This document shows positions 54,819-64,000 of a stretch of 64,000 bases of DNA, piece by piece; position 1 is the stretch's first letter, and every line of letters begins with the position of its first letter. A model generated the notes under the pieces. The model was not told the origin of the DNA and ran no database searches. It saw only the letters and a list, made by a program, of their open reading frames with translations. Origin of the DNA: Pseudomonas psychrophila (GTDB lineage: Bacteria; Pseudomonadota; Gammaproteobacteria; Pseudomonadales; Pseudomonadaceae); assembly GCF_001043005.1 (NCBI RefSeq), contig NZ_JYKZ01000004.1, positions 1 through 64,000 on the forward strand. The letters run 5' to 3'. Made by a program: the position numbers and the translations under genes.

Positions 54819-56501
54819 TCATTTTTGTTCGCATTCCTGAATGCTGATCTCGCGCATTTTGAATTTCTGGATCTTGCCGGTTACGGTCATTGGGAACACT
54901 TCAACAAATTTGAAGTAACGCGGCGTTTTAAAGTGCGCAATACGCGACTTGCACCAGGTTTGCAGCTCGAGTTCATTGGCCGTGTGGCCGGGATGAAACT
55001 TGATCCAGGCGACGATTTCCTCGCCATACCTGGCGTCCGGAATACCCACTATCTGAACGTCTGCTACCGCCGGATGAGTGAAAAAGAACTCCTCCAGCTC
55101 TCGCGGGTAAATGTTTTCGCCACCGCGAATGATCATGTCCTTGTTGCGCCCCACAATGCGCACGTATCCCTGCTCATCCATCTGCGCCAGATCACCGGTA
55201 TGCATCCAGCCTTCGCTGTCGATGGCATCGCTGGTCGCCTGCGGATTGTTCCAGTAACCCAGCATCACGCTGTAGCCCCGAGTACACAGTTCGCCAATGT
55301 CACCGCGAGCAACAGTGTTGCCCTCAGCGTCGATCAGCTTGCTCTCAAGCTGCGGCTGAGTACGCCCCACTGTGGTAACACGTAATTCAAGCTCGTCTGC
55401 CGGACCTGTCTGAATCGAGACCGGACTGGTCTCAGTCATGCCGTATGCAATTTGCACTTCACCCATGTGCATTTCGCTGATGACCCGACGCATCACCTCT
55501 ATCGGGCAAGTGGCGCCTGCCATGATCCCCGTGCGCAGGCTCGACAGATCAAATCCCGCACGCTGCGGGTGATCAAGCATGGCGATAAACATGGTCGGTA
55601 CGCCGTACAACGCAGTGGCACGCTCATCCGTCACCGCTTGCAGAGTCAGGCCCGGGTCAAAGGCCTCACTGGGATAGATCATCGTGGTCCCATGAGTTAC
55701 ACACCCCAGATTACCCATGACCATGCCGAAGCAGTGATAGAGCGGCACCGGGATGACCAGACGATCACTGGCCGTCAAACCCAGGCTTTCGCCGACCATG
55801 TAGCCGTTGTTGAGAATATTGTGGTGGCTGAGGGTCGCCCCTTTGGGGAAGCCCGTCGTACCTGAGGTGTACTGAATGTTTACCGGCTGGTCGAAGTGCA
55901 GGCTGGCCTGGCGGGCATGGAGTTGATCCGCCGTAACCCCGGTACCCAATGTGGCAAGTTGCGACCAGGGGAGAAAGCCTGCGGGGGGCTCAGAATCGAG
56001 ACTGATGACGCCACGCAGCTCGTTGAAACGCGCACAATCCAGAGCTCCGACCGATTGCTCGGTCAGCTCCGGAATCAGCTCCAGGAGCATGGCGTGATAG
56101 TTGGAGGTCTTGAACGCGCCCGCACACACCAGCCACTGACACGCCGATTGCTTGAGTACGTATTCCAGCTCCGAGAGCCGATACGCCGGGTTGATATTGA
56201 CCAGAATCACGCCGATCTTGGCGCTGGCAAACTGACTGATAAACCATTCGGCGCCATTGGGCGCCCACACTCCCAGCCGGTCCCCTGCCTTCAAACCCAA
56301 AGCCAGCAGAGCCCTGGCATGCAGATCAACTGCCCGGGCCAATTGCGCCCAGTTGTAGCGTTGCTGTTGATGACGCACCACCAGCGCTTCTCCCTCTGGA
56401 TAGAGCGCGGCGGTGTGATCGAAGGCCTGGCCGATGGTCATGGCCAGCAATGGCTTATCCAGCGAACCCTGGGTGTAACTGGGGACGGATTGCTGCTTCA
56501 T
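54819..56501 (-). CDS. Acyl-CoA synthetase (AMP-binding, medium/branched chain)
   Basis: A 560-residue adenylate-forming enzyme: ATP loop [70 protein letters not shown] and the C-terminal Lys in [10 protein letters not shown]. It would activate a free acid to its CoA ester. Its divergent position opposite liuA and shared LiuR palindromes suggest an isovalerate-like or fatty acid substrate in the same pathway; this is inference. SD AGAGGAG lies just before the ATG. Confidence 0.88.
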   Translation of the reverse strand: MKQQSVPSYTQGSLDKPLLAMTIGQAFDHTAALYPEGEALVVRHQQQRYNWAQLARAVDLHARALLALGLKAGDRLGVWAPNGAEWFISQFASAKIGVILVNINPAYRLSELEYVLKQSACQWLVCAGAFKTSNYHAMLLELIPELTEQSVGALDCARFNELRGVISLDSEPPAGFLPWSQLATLGTGVTADQLHARQASLHFDQPVNIQYTSGTTGFPKGATLSHHNILNNGYMVGESLGLTASDRLVIPVPLYHCFGMVMGNLGCVTHGTTMIYPSEAFDPGLTLQAVTDERATALYGVPTMFIAMLDHPQRAGFDLSSLRTGIMAGATCPIEVMRRVISEMHMGEVQIAYGMTETSPVSIQTGPADELELRVTTVGRTQPQLESKLIDAEGNTVARGDIGELCTRGYSVMLGYWNNPQATSDAIDSEGWMHTGDLAQMDEQGYVRIVGRNKDMIIRGGENIYPRELEEFFFTHPAVADVQIVGIPDARYGEEIVAWIKFHPGHTANELELQTWCKSRIAHFKTPRYFKFVEVFPMTVTGKIQKFKMREISIQECEQK

Positions 56502-56591
56502 GACAACTCCTCTTGTGATTGTTTTGGGAGCATGAGCAAGGCGTGCAGGTGCGCCCTCTCATTTGAAGAACTGCAATTACTCTGGCCTAAG

Positions 56592-56607
56592 TTGACGTTA
56601 ACGTAAA
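56592..56607. promoter_or_regulatory. LiuR-type operator 1
   Basis: TTGACGTTAACGTAAA, a near-perfect palindrome centred on GTTAAC, in the gap between the acyl-CoA synthetase and liuA genes. It matches the sequence type bound by LiuR. Its exact reverse complement occurs at 56634. Confidence 0.75.
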
Positions 56608-56633
56608 GGTCGTTGACAGTTTTAAGCACCAAG

Positions 56634-56649
56634 TTTACGTTAACGTCAA
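56634..56649. promoter_or_regulatory. LiuR-type operator 2
   Basis: TTTACGTTAACGTCAA, the exact reverse complement of operator 1, 42 bases centre to centre. It overlaps a possible -10 for liuA: TTGACA at 56613-56618, then 17 bases to TACGTT. This is the position expected for MerR-family control. Confidence 0.75.
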
Positions 56650-56705
56650 GGCTATCCATGGCGACGCTGTAAACGCCTCCACAAGAACAACGATCAAGGT
56701 GCCAC

Positions 56706-57869
56706 ATGAGCTACCCGACTTTGAACTTCGCCCTGGGCGAAACCATCGACATGCTGCGCGATCAGGTGCAGGCCTTCGTCGCCGCCGAACTGGCGCCACG
56801 AGCGGCGCAAATCGACAAGGACAACCTGTTCCCGGCAGACATGTGGCGCAAGTTCGGTGACATGGGTTTGCTCGGCATCACAGTCCCTGAAGAGTACGGC
56901 GGCACCGGCCTGAGCTACTTGGCGCACGTGGTGGCGATGGAAGAAATCAGCCGCGGTTCGGCGTCAGTCGCCCTCTCCTACGGCGCCCACTCCAATTTGT
57001 GCGTCAACCAGATCAACCGCAACGGCACCCACGAACAAAAACTCAAGTACCTGCCCAAACTGATCAGCGGCGAACACGTCGGCGCACTGGCCATGAGCGA
57101 GCCGAACGCCGGTTCCGACGTGGTATCGATGAAGCTGCGCGCCGACAAGCGCGGCGATCACTTTGTGCTTAATGGCAGCAAGACCTGGATCACCAACGGT
57201 CCGGATGCCAGCACCTACGTAATCTATGCAAAGACTGATCTGGAAAAGGGCCCACACGGGATCAGTGCATTTATCGTCGAGCGTGACTGGAAAGGCTTCA
57301 GCCGAAGCAGCCATTTCGACAAGCTCGGCATGCGCGGGTCCAACACCAGCGAACTGTTCTTCGACGATGTTGAAGTGCCGGAAGAAAACCTGCTGGGCAC
57401 CCTCAACACTGGGGTCAAGGTATTGATGAGCGGCCTTGACTACGAACGCGTTGTGCTTTCGGGTGGGCCTACCGGGATCATGCAGGCGTGCATGGACCTG
57501 ATCGTGCCGTACATCCACGACCGTAAACAGTTCGGCCAGAGCATCGGCGAGTTTCAGCTGATCCAGGGCAAGGTCGCGGACATGTACACCCAGCTCAATG
57601 CCAGCCGCGCCTACCTGTATGCCGTCGCAGCTGCGTGCGAACGGGGTGAAACCACACGCAAGGATGCCGCCGGGGTGATTTTGTACAGCGCCGAACGCGC
57701 CACACAAATGGCCCTCGATGCGATCCAGATTCTGGGCGGCAACGGTTACATCAACGAGTTTCCTGCAGGGCGCCTGCTGCGTGACGCCAAGCTGTATGAA
57801 ATCGGCGCTGGCACCAGCGAAATCCGACGCATGCTGATTGGTCGTGAACTCTTCAACGAAACTCGCTAA
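56706..57869 (+). CDS. liuA: Isovaleryl-CoA dehydrogenase
   Basis: A 387-residue flavoenzyme of leucine catabolism: [75 protein letters not shown] and [18 protein letters not shown]. It oxidises isovaleryl-CoA to 3-methylcrotonyl-CoA; the YGAHSNLC segment fits isovaleryl-CoA dehydrogenases. It is the first gene of liuABCD, 11 bases before liuB, and is probably controlled by LiuR through the palindromes upstream. Confidence 0.92.
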   Translation: MSYPTLNFALGETIDMLRDQVQAFVAAELAPRAAQIDKDNLFPADMWRKFGDMGLLGITVPEEYGGTGLSYLAHVVAMEEISRGSASVALSYGAHSNLCVNQINRNGTHEQKLKYLPKLISGEHVGALAMSEPNAGSDVVSMKLRADKRGDHFVLNGSKTWITNGPDASTYVIYAKTDLEKGPHGISAFIVERDWKGFSRSSHFDKLGMRGSNTSELFFDDVEVPEENLLGTLNTGVKVLMSGLDYERVVLSGGPTGIMQACMDLIVPYIHDRKQFGQSIGEFQLIQGKVADMYTQLNASRAYLYAVAAACERGETTRKDAAGVILYSAERATQMALDAIQILGGNGYINEFPAGRLLRDAKLYEIGAGTSEIRRMLIGRELFNETR

Positions 57870-57880
57870 GGAGCGTAGGC

Positions 57881-59488
57881 ATGTCCATCTTGCATACGAC
57901 GATCAACCCGCGCTCGGCCGAGTTCAGTATCAACCGTGAGGCCATGCTCAAGCAGGTCAATGCCTTGCATGCCCTGCTTGAGCAGGTGCAACAGGGGGGC
58001 GGGGCCAAGGCGCAGGAACGGCACACTTCACGGGGCAAGTTGCTGCCACGCGAGCGTATAGATCGCCTGCTGGACAGCGGTTCGCCCTTTCTGGAGCTGA
58101 GTCAGTTGGCGGCTTACAACGTGTACGGCGAAGACGTCCCGGCTGCCGGAATAATCGCCGGTATTGGTCGGGTAGAAGGCGTGGAATGCATGATTGTGGC
58201 CAACGATGCCACTGTCAAAGGCGGCTCGTACTATCCGCTGACGGTCAAAAAACACCTGCGGGCGCAAACCATCGCCGAGCAGAACCGCTTGCCCTGCATT
58301 TATCTGGTGGACTCCGGTGGTGCCAACCTGCCGCGCCAGGATGAAGTGTTCCCGGACCGCGAGCACTTTGGACGCATCTTTTTCAATCAGGCGAACATGA
58401 GCGCGGCGGGTATCCCGCAAATTGCCGTAGTCATGGGCTCGTGCACGGCTGGGGGGGCTTATGTGCCCGCCATGGCCGACGAAGCCATCATGGTACGTCA
58501 GCAGGCGACCATCTTTCTGGCCGGCCCGCCGTTGGTTAAGGCTGCCACGGGTGAAGTCGTCAGCGCCGAGGATTTGGGCGGCGCCGATGTGCATTGCAAG
58601 ATTTCAGGGGTCGCCGATCATTACGCCGACAGCGACGAACATGCGCTGGCGCTGGCCAGGCGCAGCGTCGCCAACCTCAACTGGCGCAAGCTGGGCCAAC
58701 TGCAACAGCGAACTGCGCTAGCCCCGCTGTATGGCCGTGACGAGTTGTACGGCATCGTTCCGGCCGATGCCAAACAGCCTTTTGATGTGCGTGAAGTGAT
58801 TGCCCGACTGGTGGACGGGTCGGTGCTCGATGAATTCAAGGCCCTGTTCGGCACCACGCTGGTGTGCGGCTTTGCGCATTTGCACGGCTATCCGGTGGCG
58901 ATTCTGGCCAACAACGGGATTCTGTTTGCAGAGGCCGCACAAAAAGGCGCGCACTTTATTGAGCTGGCGTGCCAGCGCGGTATTCCGTTGATCTTTCTGC
59001 AAAACATTACAGGCTTTATGGTCGGTCAAAAGTACGAAGCCGGGGGCATTGCCAAGCACGGGGCCAAATTGGTCACTGCCGTCGCATGCGCCAAGGTACC
59101 GAAGTTCACCGTGATCATCGGCGGCAGTTTCGGGGCCGGTAACTACGGAATGTGTGGCCGCGCCTACGATCCGCGCTTTCTGTGGATGTGGCCAAACGCC
59201 CGAATTGGCGTGATGGGTGCCGAACAGGCGGCGGGCGTGCTGGTACAGGTCAAACGTGAACAGGCTGAGCGCAATGGTGTGGCGTTCTCGGCACTGGACG
59301 AGGCCGAGATCAAACAGCCGATTCTTGACCAGTACGAACACCAGGGCCACCCCTACTACTCCAGCTCTCGGTTGTGGGATGACGGCGTGATCGACCCGGC
59401 TCAAACCCGCGACGTCTTGGCGCTGGGCTTGTCGGCGGCACTCAATGCTCCGATTGATGCCACACGCTTTGGCGTGTTCCGGATGTAA
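57881..59488 (+). CDS. liuB: 3-methylcrotonyl-CoA carboxylase beta subunit
   Basis: A 535-residue carboxyltransferase subunit. [55 protein letters not shown] and the C-terminal [43 protein letters not shown] segments are typical of LiuB. With LiuD it carboxylates 3-methylcrotonyl-CoA to 3-methylglutaconyl-CoA. SD AAGGAG lies ahead of the ATG. It lies between liuA and liuC. Confidence 0.93.
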   Translation: MSILHTTINPRSAEFSINREAMLKQVNALHALLEQVQQGGGAKAQERHTSRGKLLPRERIDRLLDSGSPFLELSQLAAYNVYGEDVPAAGIIAGIGRVEGVECMIVANDATVKGGSYYPLTVKKHLRAQTIAEQNRLPCIYLVDSGGANLPRQDEVFPDREHFGRIFFNQANMSAAGIPQIAVVMGSCTAGGAYVPAMADEAIMVRQQATIFLAGPPLVKAATGEVVSAEDLGGADVHCKISGVADHYADSDEHALALARRSVANLNWRKLGQLQQRTALAPLYGRDELYGIVPADAKQPFDVREVIARLVDGSVLDEFKALFGTTLVCGFAHLHGYPVAILANNGILFAEAAQKGAHFIELACQRGIPLIFLQNITGFMVGQKYEAGGIAKHGAKLVTAVACAKVPKFTVIIGGSFGAGNYGMCGRAYDPRFLWMWPNARIGVMGAEQAAGVLVQVKREQAERNGVAFSALDEAEIKQPILDQYEHQGHPYYSSSRLWDDGVIDPAQTRDVLALGLSAALNAPIDATRFGVFRM

Positions 59489-59516
59489 GCCCTCGCCTCT
59501 TAAAGGACTGACAAAC

Positions 59517-60335
59517 ATGATCGATTTCAACACGCTCGAACTGCACACCGATCCCCGGGGTTTTGCCACCCTGTGGTTGAGCCGTGAGCAAAAGAACAAC
59601 GCTTTCAACGCCGAGATGATCCGTGAGCTGATTCTTGCTCTGGATGCCGTGCAATCGGATCCGACCCTGCGCTTTTTGGTTCTGCGCGGGCGTGGCAAAC
59701 ATTTCAGCGCAGGCGCCGATCTGGCCTGGATGCAGCAATCGGCCGAGCTCGACTATCACACCAATCTCGACGACGCCCGCCATCTGGCCGAATTGATGTA
59801 CAACTTGGCCAAACTGAAAATGCCCACCCTGGCCGTTGTGCAAGGTGCGGCCTACGGCGGAGCGCTGGGCCTGATCAGCGCCTGCGACATGGCCATCGGC
59901 GCGGATGACGCGCAGTTCTGTTTGTCTGAAGTACGCATCGGCCTGGCGCCTGCCGTGATCAGTCCCTTTGTGGTGCAAGCCATCGGTGAACGTGCGGCGC
60001 GGCGCTACGCCCTGACCGCCGAACGCTTCAGTGGCCATCGTGCCCGCGAGCTGGGCTTGCTGTCAGAATGCTACCCCATCGCCGAGCTTGAGCAGCACAT
60101 CGACCACTGGATCGAAAACCTGCTGCTTAACAGTCCGCACGCCATGCGTTCCTGCAAGGACCTGCTGCGCGAAGTCAGTCATGGCGCACCGACTCTAGCC
60201 ATTCGCCGCTACTGCGAAAACGCCATTGCACGGATTCGGGTCAGCCCTGAAGGCCAGGAAGGCTTGCGTGCCTTTCTGCAAAAGCGTGCTCCCAGTTGGC
60301 AAGCCAATCCAACGACACAGGAGCCGCGCCCATGA
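59517..60335 (+). CDS. liuC: Methylglutaconyl-CoA hydratase
   Basis: A 272-residue crotonase: GRGKHFSAGADLAWMQQSAELDY and GAAYGGALGLISACDMAIGADDAQFCLSEVRIGLAPAVISPFV contain the oxyanion hole and one catalytic Glu. It hydrates methylglutaconyl-CoA to HMG-CoA. ATG 59517 has AAGGA ahead. Its stop overlaps the liuD start by 4 bases (ATGA), giving coupling. Confidence 0.9.
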   Translation: MIDFNTLELHTDPRGFATLWLSREQKNNAFNAEMIRELILALDAVQSDPTLRFLVLRGRGKHFSAGADLAWMQQSAELDYHTNLDDARHLAELMYNLAKLKMPTLAVVQGAAYGGALGLISACDMAIGADDAQFCLSEVRIGLAPAVISPFVVQAIGERAARRYALTAERFSGHRARELGLLSECYPIAELEQHIDHWIENLLLNSPHAMRSCKDLLREVSHGAPTLAIRRYCENAIARIRVSPEGQEGLRAFLQKRAPSWQANPTTQEPRP

Positions 60336-62272
60336 CCGCCTCTGGTATTACCTCTGTGCTGGTCGCCAACCGTGGCGAGATCGCCTGTCGGGTCATGCGC
60401 ACGGCCAAAGCGATGGGCCTCACAACCGTCGCCGTCCACAGCACTACCGACCGCGATGCGCGGCATTGCCGCGAAGCTGATATCTGTGTGGACCTGGGGG
60501 GGAGCAAAGCCGCCGACAGCTACCTGAAAATCGACAAGATCATCGCAGCGGCGAAGACCAGCGGGGCTCAGGCCATTCACCCCGGCTACGGTTTTTTGTC
60601 GGAAAACGCAGGCTTTGCCCGCGCCATTGAAGCGGCCGGACTGATTTTTCTCGGCCCGCCGGCCAGTGCCATTGATGCGATGGGCAGCAAGTCTGCGGCC
60701 AAGGCCTTGATGGAAGTCGCAGGCGTACCCTTGGTGCCGGGCTATCACGGCGCAGATCAGGACCTGGAAACCTTTCGTGTGGCGTCAGAGCGCATCGGCT
60801 ATCCAGTGCTGCTTAAAGCCACGGCGGGGGGTGGCGGCAAAGGCATGAAAGTCGTCGAGGAGGTCAGCCAGCTGGCGCAGGCACTGGCCTCGGCGCAGCG
60901 TGAAGCACTGTCATCTTTTGGCGATGCGCGGATGCTGGTTGAAAAGTACGTGCTCAAACCCCGTCATGTGGAAATACAGATTTTTGCCGACCAACACGGC
61001 AACTGCCTGTATCTCAATGAGCGTGACTGCTCGATTCAGCGTCGCCACCAGAAGGTCGTGGAAGAAGCGCCAGCACCGGGCCTGAGCGTCGAGCAGCGCC
61101 AGGCCATGGGTGATTCTGCCGTGAGAGCGGCACAGGCTATCGGCTATGTGGGTGCAGGCACCGTAGAGTTTTTGCTGGATGCGCGAGGCGAGTTCTTCTT
61201 TATGGAGATGAACACGCGCTTGCAGGTTGAGCATCCGGTCACCGAAGCCATTACCGGGCTGGATCTGGTGGCCTGGCAAATCCGTGTGGCCCGTGGTGAA
61301 GCGCTGCCCATGACCCAGGCGCAAGTGCCTTTACACGGCCACGCCATCGAGGTGCGCCTGTACGCGGAAGACCCAAGCAATGACTTTCTTCCGCAAACCG
61401 GACGCCTTGAGGTGTATCGCGAGTCGGCTGCCGGCCCGGGAAGACGCGTGGACAGTGGCGTCAGCGAGGGTGACGAGGTTTCACCGTTTTACGACCCGAT
61501 GCTGGGCAAACTGATTGCCTGGGGAGAAGACAGGGAGCAGGCCCGCTTACGGTTGCTGGCGATGCTCGATGAATTTGCCATAGGTGGCCTGAAAACCAAC
61601 CTGAGCTTTTTGCGTCGTATCATTGCTCATCCCGCCTTCGCCGCAGCTGAACTCGATACCGGGTTTATCCCGCGCTACGAGGATCAATTGCTGCCTGCTG
61701 CACAGCCGCTGCCTGCAGCCTTCTGGTCGGCAGCCGCTGAAGCCTTTAATCAGAGTCAGCCCCCACGAGTACGCGACGATGACCCGGCGTCACCCTGGTC
61801 CGCACGCAACGGCTTTCGTACCGGCCTACCCGCTCAAACCTTGCTGGCATTGGCCTGTAATGGCGAGCAACAGGTCATCCATCCAAGTGGTAACGCCGCC
61901 ACCTTGTGTAATGAACAGCTAGTCATCGAAGCGGGCGGAGTAAGGCGTCAGCACTTGGCCGTTCGCCGGGCAGATGCGCTTTACCTGCGGTGGAACGGTG
62001 AGCTGCACTGCGTGCGCCTGCACGACCCGATCAGTGCCGTGGATGCCAGTCACACGGCCCAGGGCGGCCTCACAGCGCCCATGAATGGCAGTATCGTGCG
62101 AGTGCTGGTTGAAATCGGACAAACCGTCGAGGCTGGCGCTCAACTGGTGGTTCTTGAAGCCATGAAGATGGAACACAGTCTGCGGGCGCCCCATGCGGGC
62201 GTGGTGAAAGCCTTGTTCTTCCAGGAAGGCGAAATGGTCAGTGAAGGGGCTGCGCTGGTCGAACTTGAATGA
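60332..62272 (+). CDS. liuD: 3-methylcrotonyl-CoA carboxylase alpha subunit (biotin)
   Basis: A 646-residue subunit. The biotin carboxylase domain has SVLVANRGEIACRVMRTAKAMG, GYGFLSENAGFARAIE, KATAGGGGKGMKVV (ATP grasp) and FFFMEMNTRLQVEHPVTE. The C-terminal biotin-carrier domain has VLEAMKMEHSLRAP with the biotinylated Lys. It carries CO2 to LiuB. ACAGGAG precedes the ATG. It is the last gene, followed by a strong hairpin; HMG-CoA lyase is missing from the end and is found at 53322 instead. Confidence 0.94.
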   Translation: MTASGITSVLVANRGEIACRVMRTAKAMGLTTVAVHSTTDRDARHCREADICVDLGGSKAADSYLKIDKIIAAAKTSGAQAIHPGYGFLSENAGFARAIEAAGLIFLGPPASAIDAMGSKSAAKALMEVAGVPLVPGYHGADQDLETFRVASERIGYPVLLKATAGGGGKGMKVVEEVSQLAQALASAQREALSSFGDARMLVEKYVLKPRHVEIQIFADQHGNCLYLNERDCSIQRRHQKVVEEAPAPGLSVEQRQAMGDSAVRAAQAIGYVGAGTVEFLLDARGEFFFMEMNTRLQVEHPVTEAITGLDLVAWQIRVARGEALPMTQAQVPLHGHAIEVRLYAEDPSNDFLPQTGRLEVYRESAAGPGRRVDSGVSEGDEVSPFYDPMLGKLIAWGEDREQARLRLLAMLDEFAIGGLKTNLSFLRRIIAHPAFAAAELDTGFIPRYEDQLLPAAQPLPAAFWSAAAEAFNQSQPPRVRDDDPASPWSARNGFRTGLPAQTLLALACNGEQQVIHPSGNAATLCNEQLVIEAGGVRRQHLAVRRADALYLRWNGELHCVRLHDPISAVDASHTAQGGLTAPMNGSIVRVLVEIGQTVEAGAQLVVLEAMKMEHSLRAPHAGVVKALFFQEGEMVSEGAALVELE

Positions 62273-62274
62273 AA

Positions 62275-62306
62275 AAAGGCGGATACCGACATCGGTATCC
62301 GCCTTT
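62275..62306. terminator. Terminator between liuD and the convergent repressor
   Basis: AAAGGCGGATACCGA (62275-62289) and its exact complement (62292-62306) form a 15-pair stem with a 2-base spacer. The run of A before and T at the end suits both convergent genes. Confidence 0.9.
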
Positions 62307-62329
62307 ACTACAGCATTTGAAATACACCT

Positions 62330-62992
62330 CTAAAACTTGACTGTCGCCTGAACCACTACCCCGATGATCCGGCAGTTTTCATCAAACAGGGTCTTAGGAT
62401 AGGTCGGGTTAAGTGGCTTCAGGTAACGTTGACCGCTCTCTTCGATCAATTGCCGAAATGTGCTCGCCTCTGACTCAGGTGTCAGGGCTATGACCATTTT
62501 GCCTGGCGTGGCCTCAATGTCCGGGTCGACCAGAATCATCATCCCTTGCGCGATGCTGACCCCCACCGGCGCGGTCATGGCATCACCCGTCACCTGCAAC
62601 CAGAACGCAGCCCCTTTGGCGTAGTGATCACTCACCTCAAATATCGTGCCGGGCGGTGCAGCATAGCCAGCCTGCAGCTTCTCGCTGACCTGACCTGCCG
62701 TGACCCAGTCTCTCACCGGATAGCGGAATGCCGAGGTGATCTCGTAGGTGTATTCGTCAGCGCCAGGCTTGTCGCCTGCGTCACTGCGCTCACGAATTAC
62801 CAGCGCGACTTCAAGGTGCTCGAGCCCAAGGGCATGCAACACGTTGTTCATCGTCGGCAAGTCGGGTTGGCGGCGTTTATTGAGCCAATGGCCGACTCCG
62901 CCCTGGGAAGCCCCGACGCGTTCGGCTAGTTTTTCTTGCGTGAGTTTTAGTTCGCGCAATTTGGTTCTGACTAAAGCGATCCATTTATCCAT
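62330..62992 (-). CDS. PrtR-like HTH repressor with S24 fold lacking the protease dyad
   Basis: A 220-residue protein: N-terminal XRE helix-turn-helix (LRELKLTQEKLAERVGASQGGVGHWLNKRRQP) and a C-terminal LexA/CI-like S24 domain, as in P. aeruginosa PrtR. Where the family has the catalytic Ser in GDSM this protein has Ala (GDAMTAP, bases GATGCCATG), and the catalytic Lys position reads Arg (STFRQL). Self-cleavage in response to RecA would therefore be lost. ATG 62992 begins MDKWIALVRTKLRELKLTQ like PrtR; the SD is weak. No pyocin genes are in view. Confidence 0.85.
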   Translation of the reverse strand: MDKWIALVRTKLRELKLTQEKLAERVGASQGGVGHWLNKRRQPDLPTMNNVLHALGLEHLEVALVIRERSDAGDKPGADEYTYEITSAFRYPVRDWVTAGQVSEKLQAGYAAPPGTIFEVSDHYAKGAAFWLQVTGDAMTAPVGVSIAQGMMILVDPDIEATPGKMVIALTPESEASTFRQLIEESGQRYLKPLNPTYPKTLFDENCRIIGVVVQATVKF

Positions 62993-63121
62993 CTGCCGAA
63001 CAATACGGATTGAATTCGACTCAACAATACACACATTGTATTATTTAACTTGAATATGAAAATACTTACTGTACTAATCTTGGTTGGCTGATTCGATAAA
63101 TTCCTGAAACGCAGGCAAATC

Positions 63122-63469
63122 ATGACTCCAATTACAAAAACCCCGCAGAAAAACGAGTCCGATTCCGAGCTCGAATCCTTAAAGGACACCGTCGCGACTC
63201 AACGTGCGCTGGACTATTATTTGAAACCATCTGTTTCTCAGCACACGGCTGAAAAAAAAGTGTTCCTGGTGAGCAGTGACGTGAGCCAGGAAGAAGCCTT
63301 GGTCCATGCGTCAGATTATCTGCGATGTGCAATTGCCAGCGCTCAAGGCGCCGCCGAACATCAGCAAGGACCTCAGCGTGACCTGCTGATGAGCCTCCTG
63401 TTCTTCATCGAATCATCCAAGCAACTGGTGGACAGGGCGATCGATGTGCAGCAACTGGCGGCCCATTGA
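63122..63469 (+). CDS. DUF6124 (DUF3077-like) small protein
   Basis: A 115-residue cytosolic protein. Residues 45-70 (KVFLVSSDVSQEEALVHASDYLRCAIASAQ) show the DUF6124/DUF3077 pattern common in Pseudomonas, with unknown function. The N-terminus is polar and charged, the rest helical. It diverges from the repressor gene. No clear SD is visible. Confidence 0.72.
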   Translation: MTPITKTPQKNESDSELESLKDTVATQRALDYYLKPSVSQHTAEKKVFLVSSDVSQEEALVHASDYLRCAIASAQGAAEHQQGPQRDLLMSLLFFIESSKQLVDRAIDVQQLAAH

Positions 63470-63518
63470 TGCAAGAGCAGGCGCCGGCTGCCCGATACGG
63501 ACACCCGCGCCTTTCTCA

Positions 63519-64000
63519 TCAAGCGTTGAGACGTTCGCGTGCGAGGCTATCGGCGATGCGCGTGGTGTTCTGATCCTCGGCTTTGGCCCTTAGAAAGATC
63601 TGACGCAGAGTTTCTCCAATGCCTTCCACGTGCTGACGAACCTGCTCGGGCGTGCCTCCGTTGTACTCGTAGGACACGTCAATAATACCGCCCGCGTTGA
63701 TCGCATAATCCGGTGCATGCAGACAGCCCCGACGCCACAGCTCATCGGCATGGGAGGCTTTGGCCAGTTGATTGTTGGCAGCACCGGCAATGACTGGCGC
63801 ACGCAGTAACTGCAAGGTTTCATCATTGATGATTGCGCCCAGCGCACAAGGCGAGAACACATCGACGTCCAGCCCGTAAATGTCTTGTGCCGTCACTGCG
63901 TGAGCGCCCAGCTCGTCAACTGCGCGACGCACGTTGGCCTCCTGAATATCGTGGACCCACAGCTCAGCCCCCGCCTCCTTCAATTGCCGGGCGAGGTTGA
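63519..64000 (-). CDS. Leucine/amino-acid dehydrogenase, C-terminal part (cut by window)
   Basis: The visible 160 residues (frame open to the window edge, reading NLARQLKEAGAELWVHDI at the start) match the NAD-binding and closing part of Leu/Phe/Val dehydrogenases: VDVFSPCALGAIINDETL, VIAGAANNQLA, LHAPDYAINAGGIIDVSYEY. The catalytic Lys lies outside the window. It would deaminate branched-chain amino acids to 2-oxo acids, a step that precedes the liu pathway. Only a 3' fragment is here. Confidence 0.85.
   Translation of the reverse strand, partial: NLARQLKEAGAELWVHDIQEANVRRAVDELGAHAVTAQDIYGLDVDVFSPCALGAIINDETLQLLRAPVIAGAANNQLAKASHADELWRRGCLHAPDYAINAGGIIDVSYEYNGGTPEQVRQHVEGIGETLRQIFLRAKAEDQNTTRIADSLARERLNA

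Noticed and set aside
62330..63469. Start of a prophage or pyocin cluster beside the PrtR-like repressor
   Set aside because: Neighbouring genes are liuD, a DUF6124 protein and an amino-acid dehydrogenase; no tail, lysis or integrase genes appear.

Overview
The window looks like a chromosome segment of a Pseudomonas species, most likely in the P. fluorescens lineage. Support comes from the rRNA leader, the liuABCD leucine-catabolism operon, a CrcY-type Crc/Hfq-decoy sRNA directly downstream of HMG-CoA lyase, tandem DUF2790 genes, a DUF6124 gene, a PrtR-like regulator and REP-type palindromes built around GGGAGCGAG/CTCGCTCCC. The species cannot be fixed from the sequence alone. Gene density is high, and I saw no insertion sequence, CRISPR array or tRNA gene.

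Layout. 1-470: promoters and leader of a ribosomal RNA operon on the minus strand, whose 16S gene starts at or just beyond base 1. 0.6-12.5 kb: an RhtA-like exporter, a small lipoprotein, aminopeptidase P, a cysteine desulfurase, an SfnR-like sigma-54 activator, a TauE/SafE transporter, NudC, a dienoyl-CoA isomerase, and a gnd-zwf-HAD phosphatase operon with 4-base overlaps (pentose phosphate entry). 12.9-17 kb: a CptA-like phosphoethanolamine transferase and a Fur-box-preceded siderophore receptor. 17.2-22 kb: an acetyltransferase and a BvgA/BvgS-type two-component locus ending in a receiver-like protein without a phosphoacceptor Asp. 22.3-31.5 kb, all minus strand: an ECF sigma factor with a Fur-box-like site, then a 1.8-kaa dermonecrotic-toxin-like protein, then a MgtA-type Mg2+ ATPase.

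31.7-36.4 kb: a MacA-MacB-TolC-type tripartite exporter (PvdRT-OpmQ-like) whose last gene ends inside a long inverted repeat. 36.4-41.8 kb: ZapE, two DUF2790 paralogues with related leaders, an acetyltransferase, a PepSY protein, a FecR-type anti-sigma regulator without an adjacent sigma gene, a candidate sRNA ending about 30 bases before a Fur-like winged-helix gene, and a small membrane protein. 42-50.5 kb: tamA-tamB (outer-membrane assembly), an acetyltransferase, exonuclease III, and a PstS-like/OmpA-like fusion.

50.5-62.3 kb is a fatty-acid and leucine catabolism block: an acyl-CoA dehydrogenase divergent from a LysR regulator, LiuR, HMG-CoA lyase, CrcY with a sigma-54 promoter and a CbrB-like palindrome, an acyl-CoA synthetase, and liuABCD behind two LiuR-type palindromes. 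Together LiuA, B/D, C and HMG-CoA lyase convert isovaleryl-CoA to acetoacetate and acetyl-CoA. CrcY in the same intergenic region would ease Crc/Hfq repression when preferred carbon is short. The window ends with a PrtR-like repressor lacking its protease dyad, a DUF6124 protein, and the 3' part of a leucine-dehydrogenase-like gene cut by the window edge.
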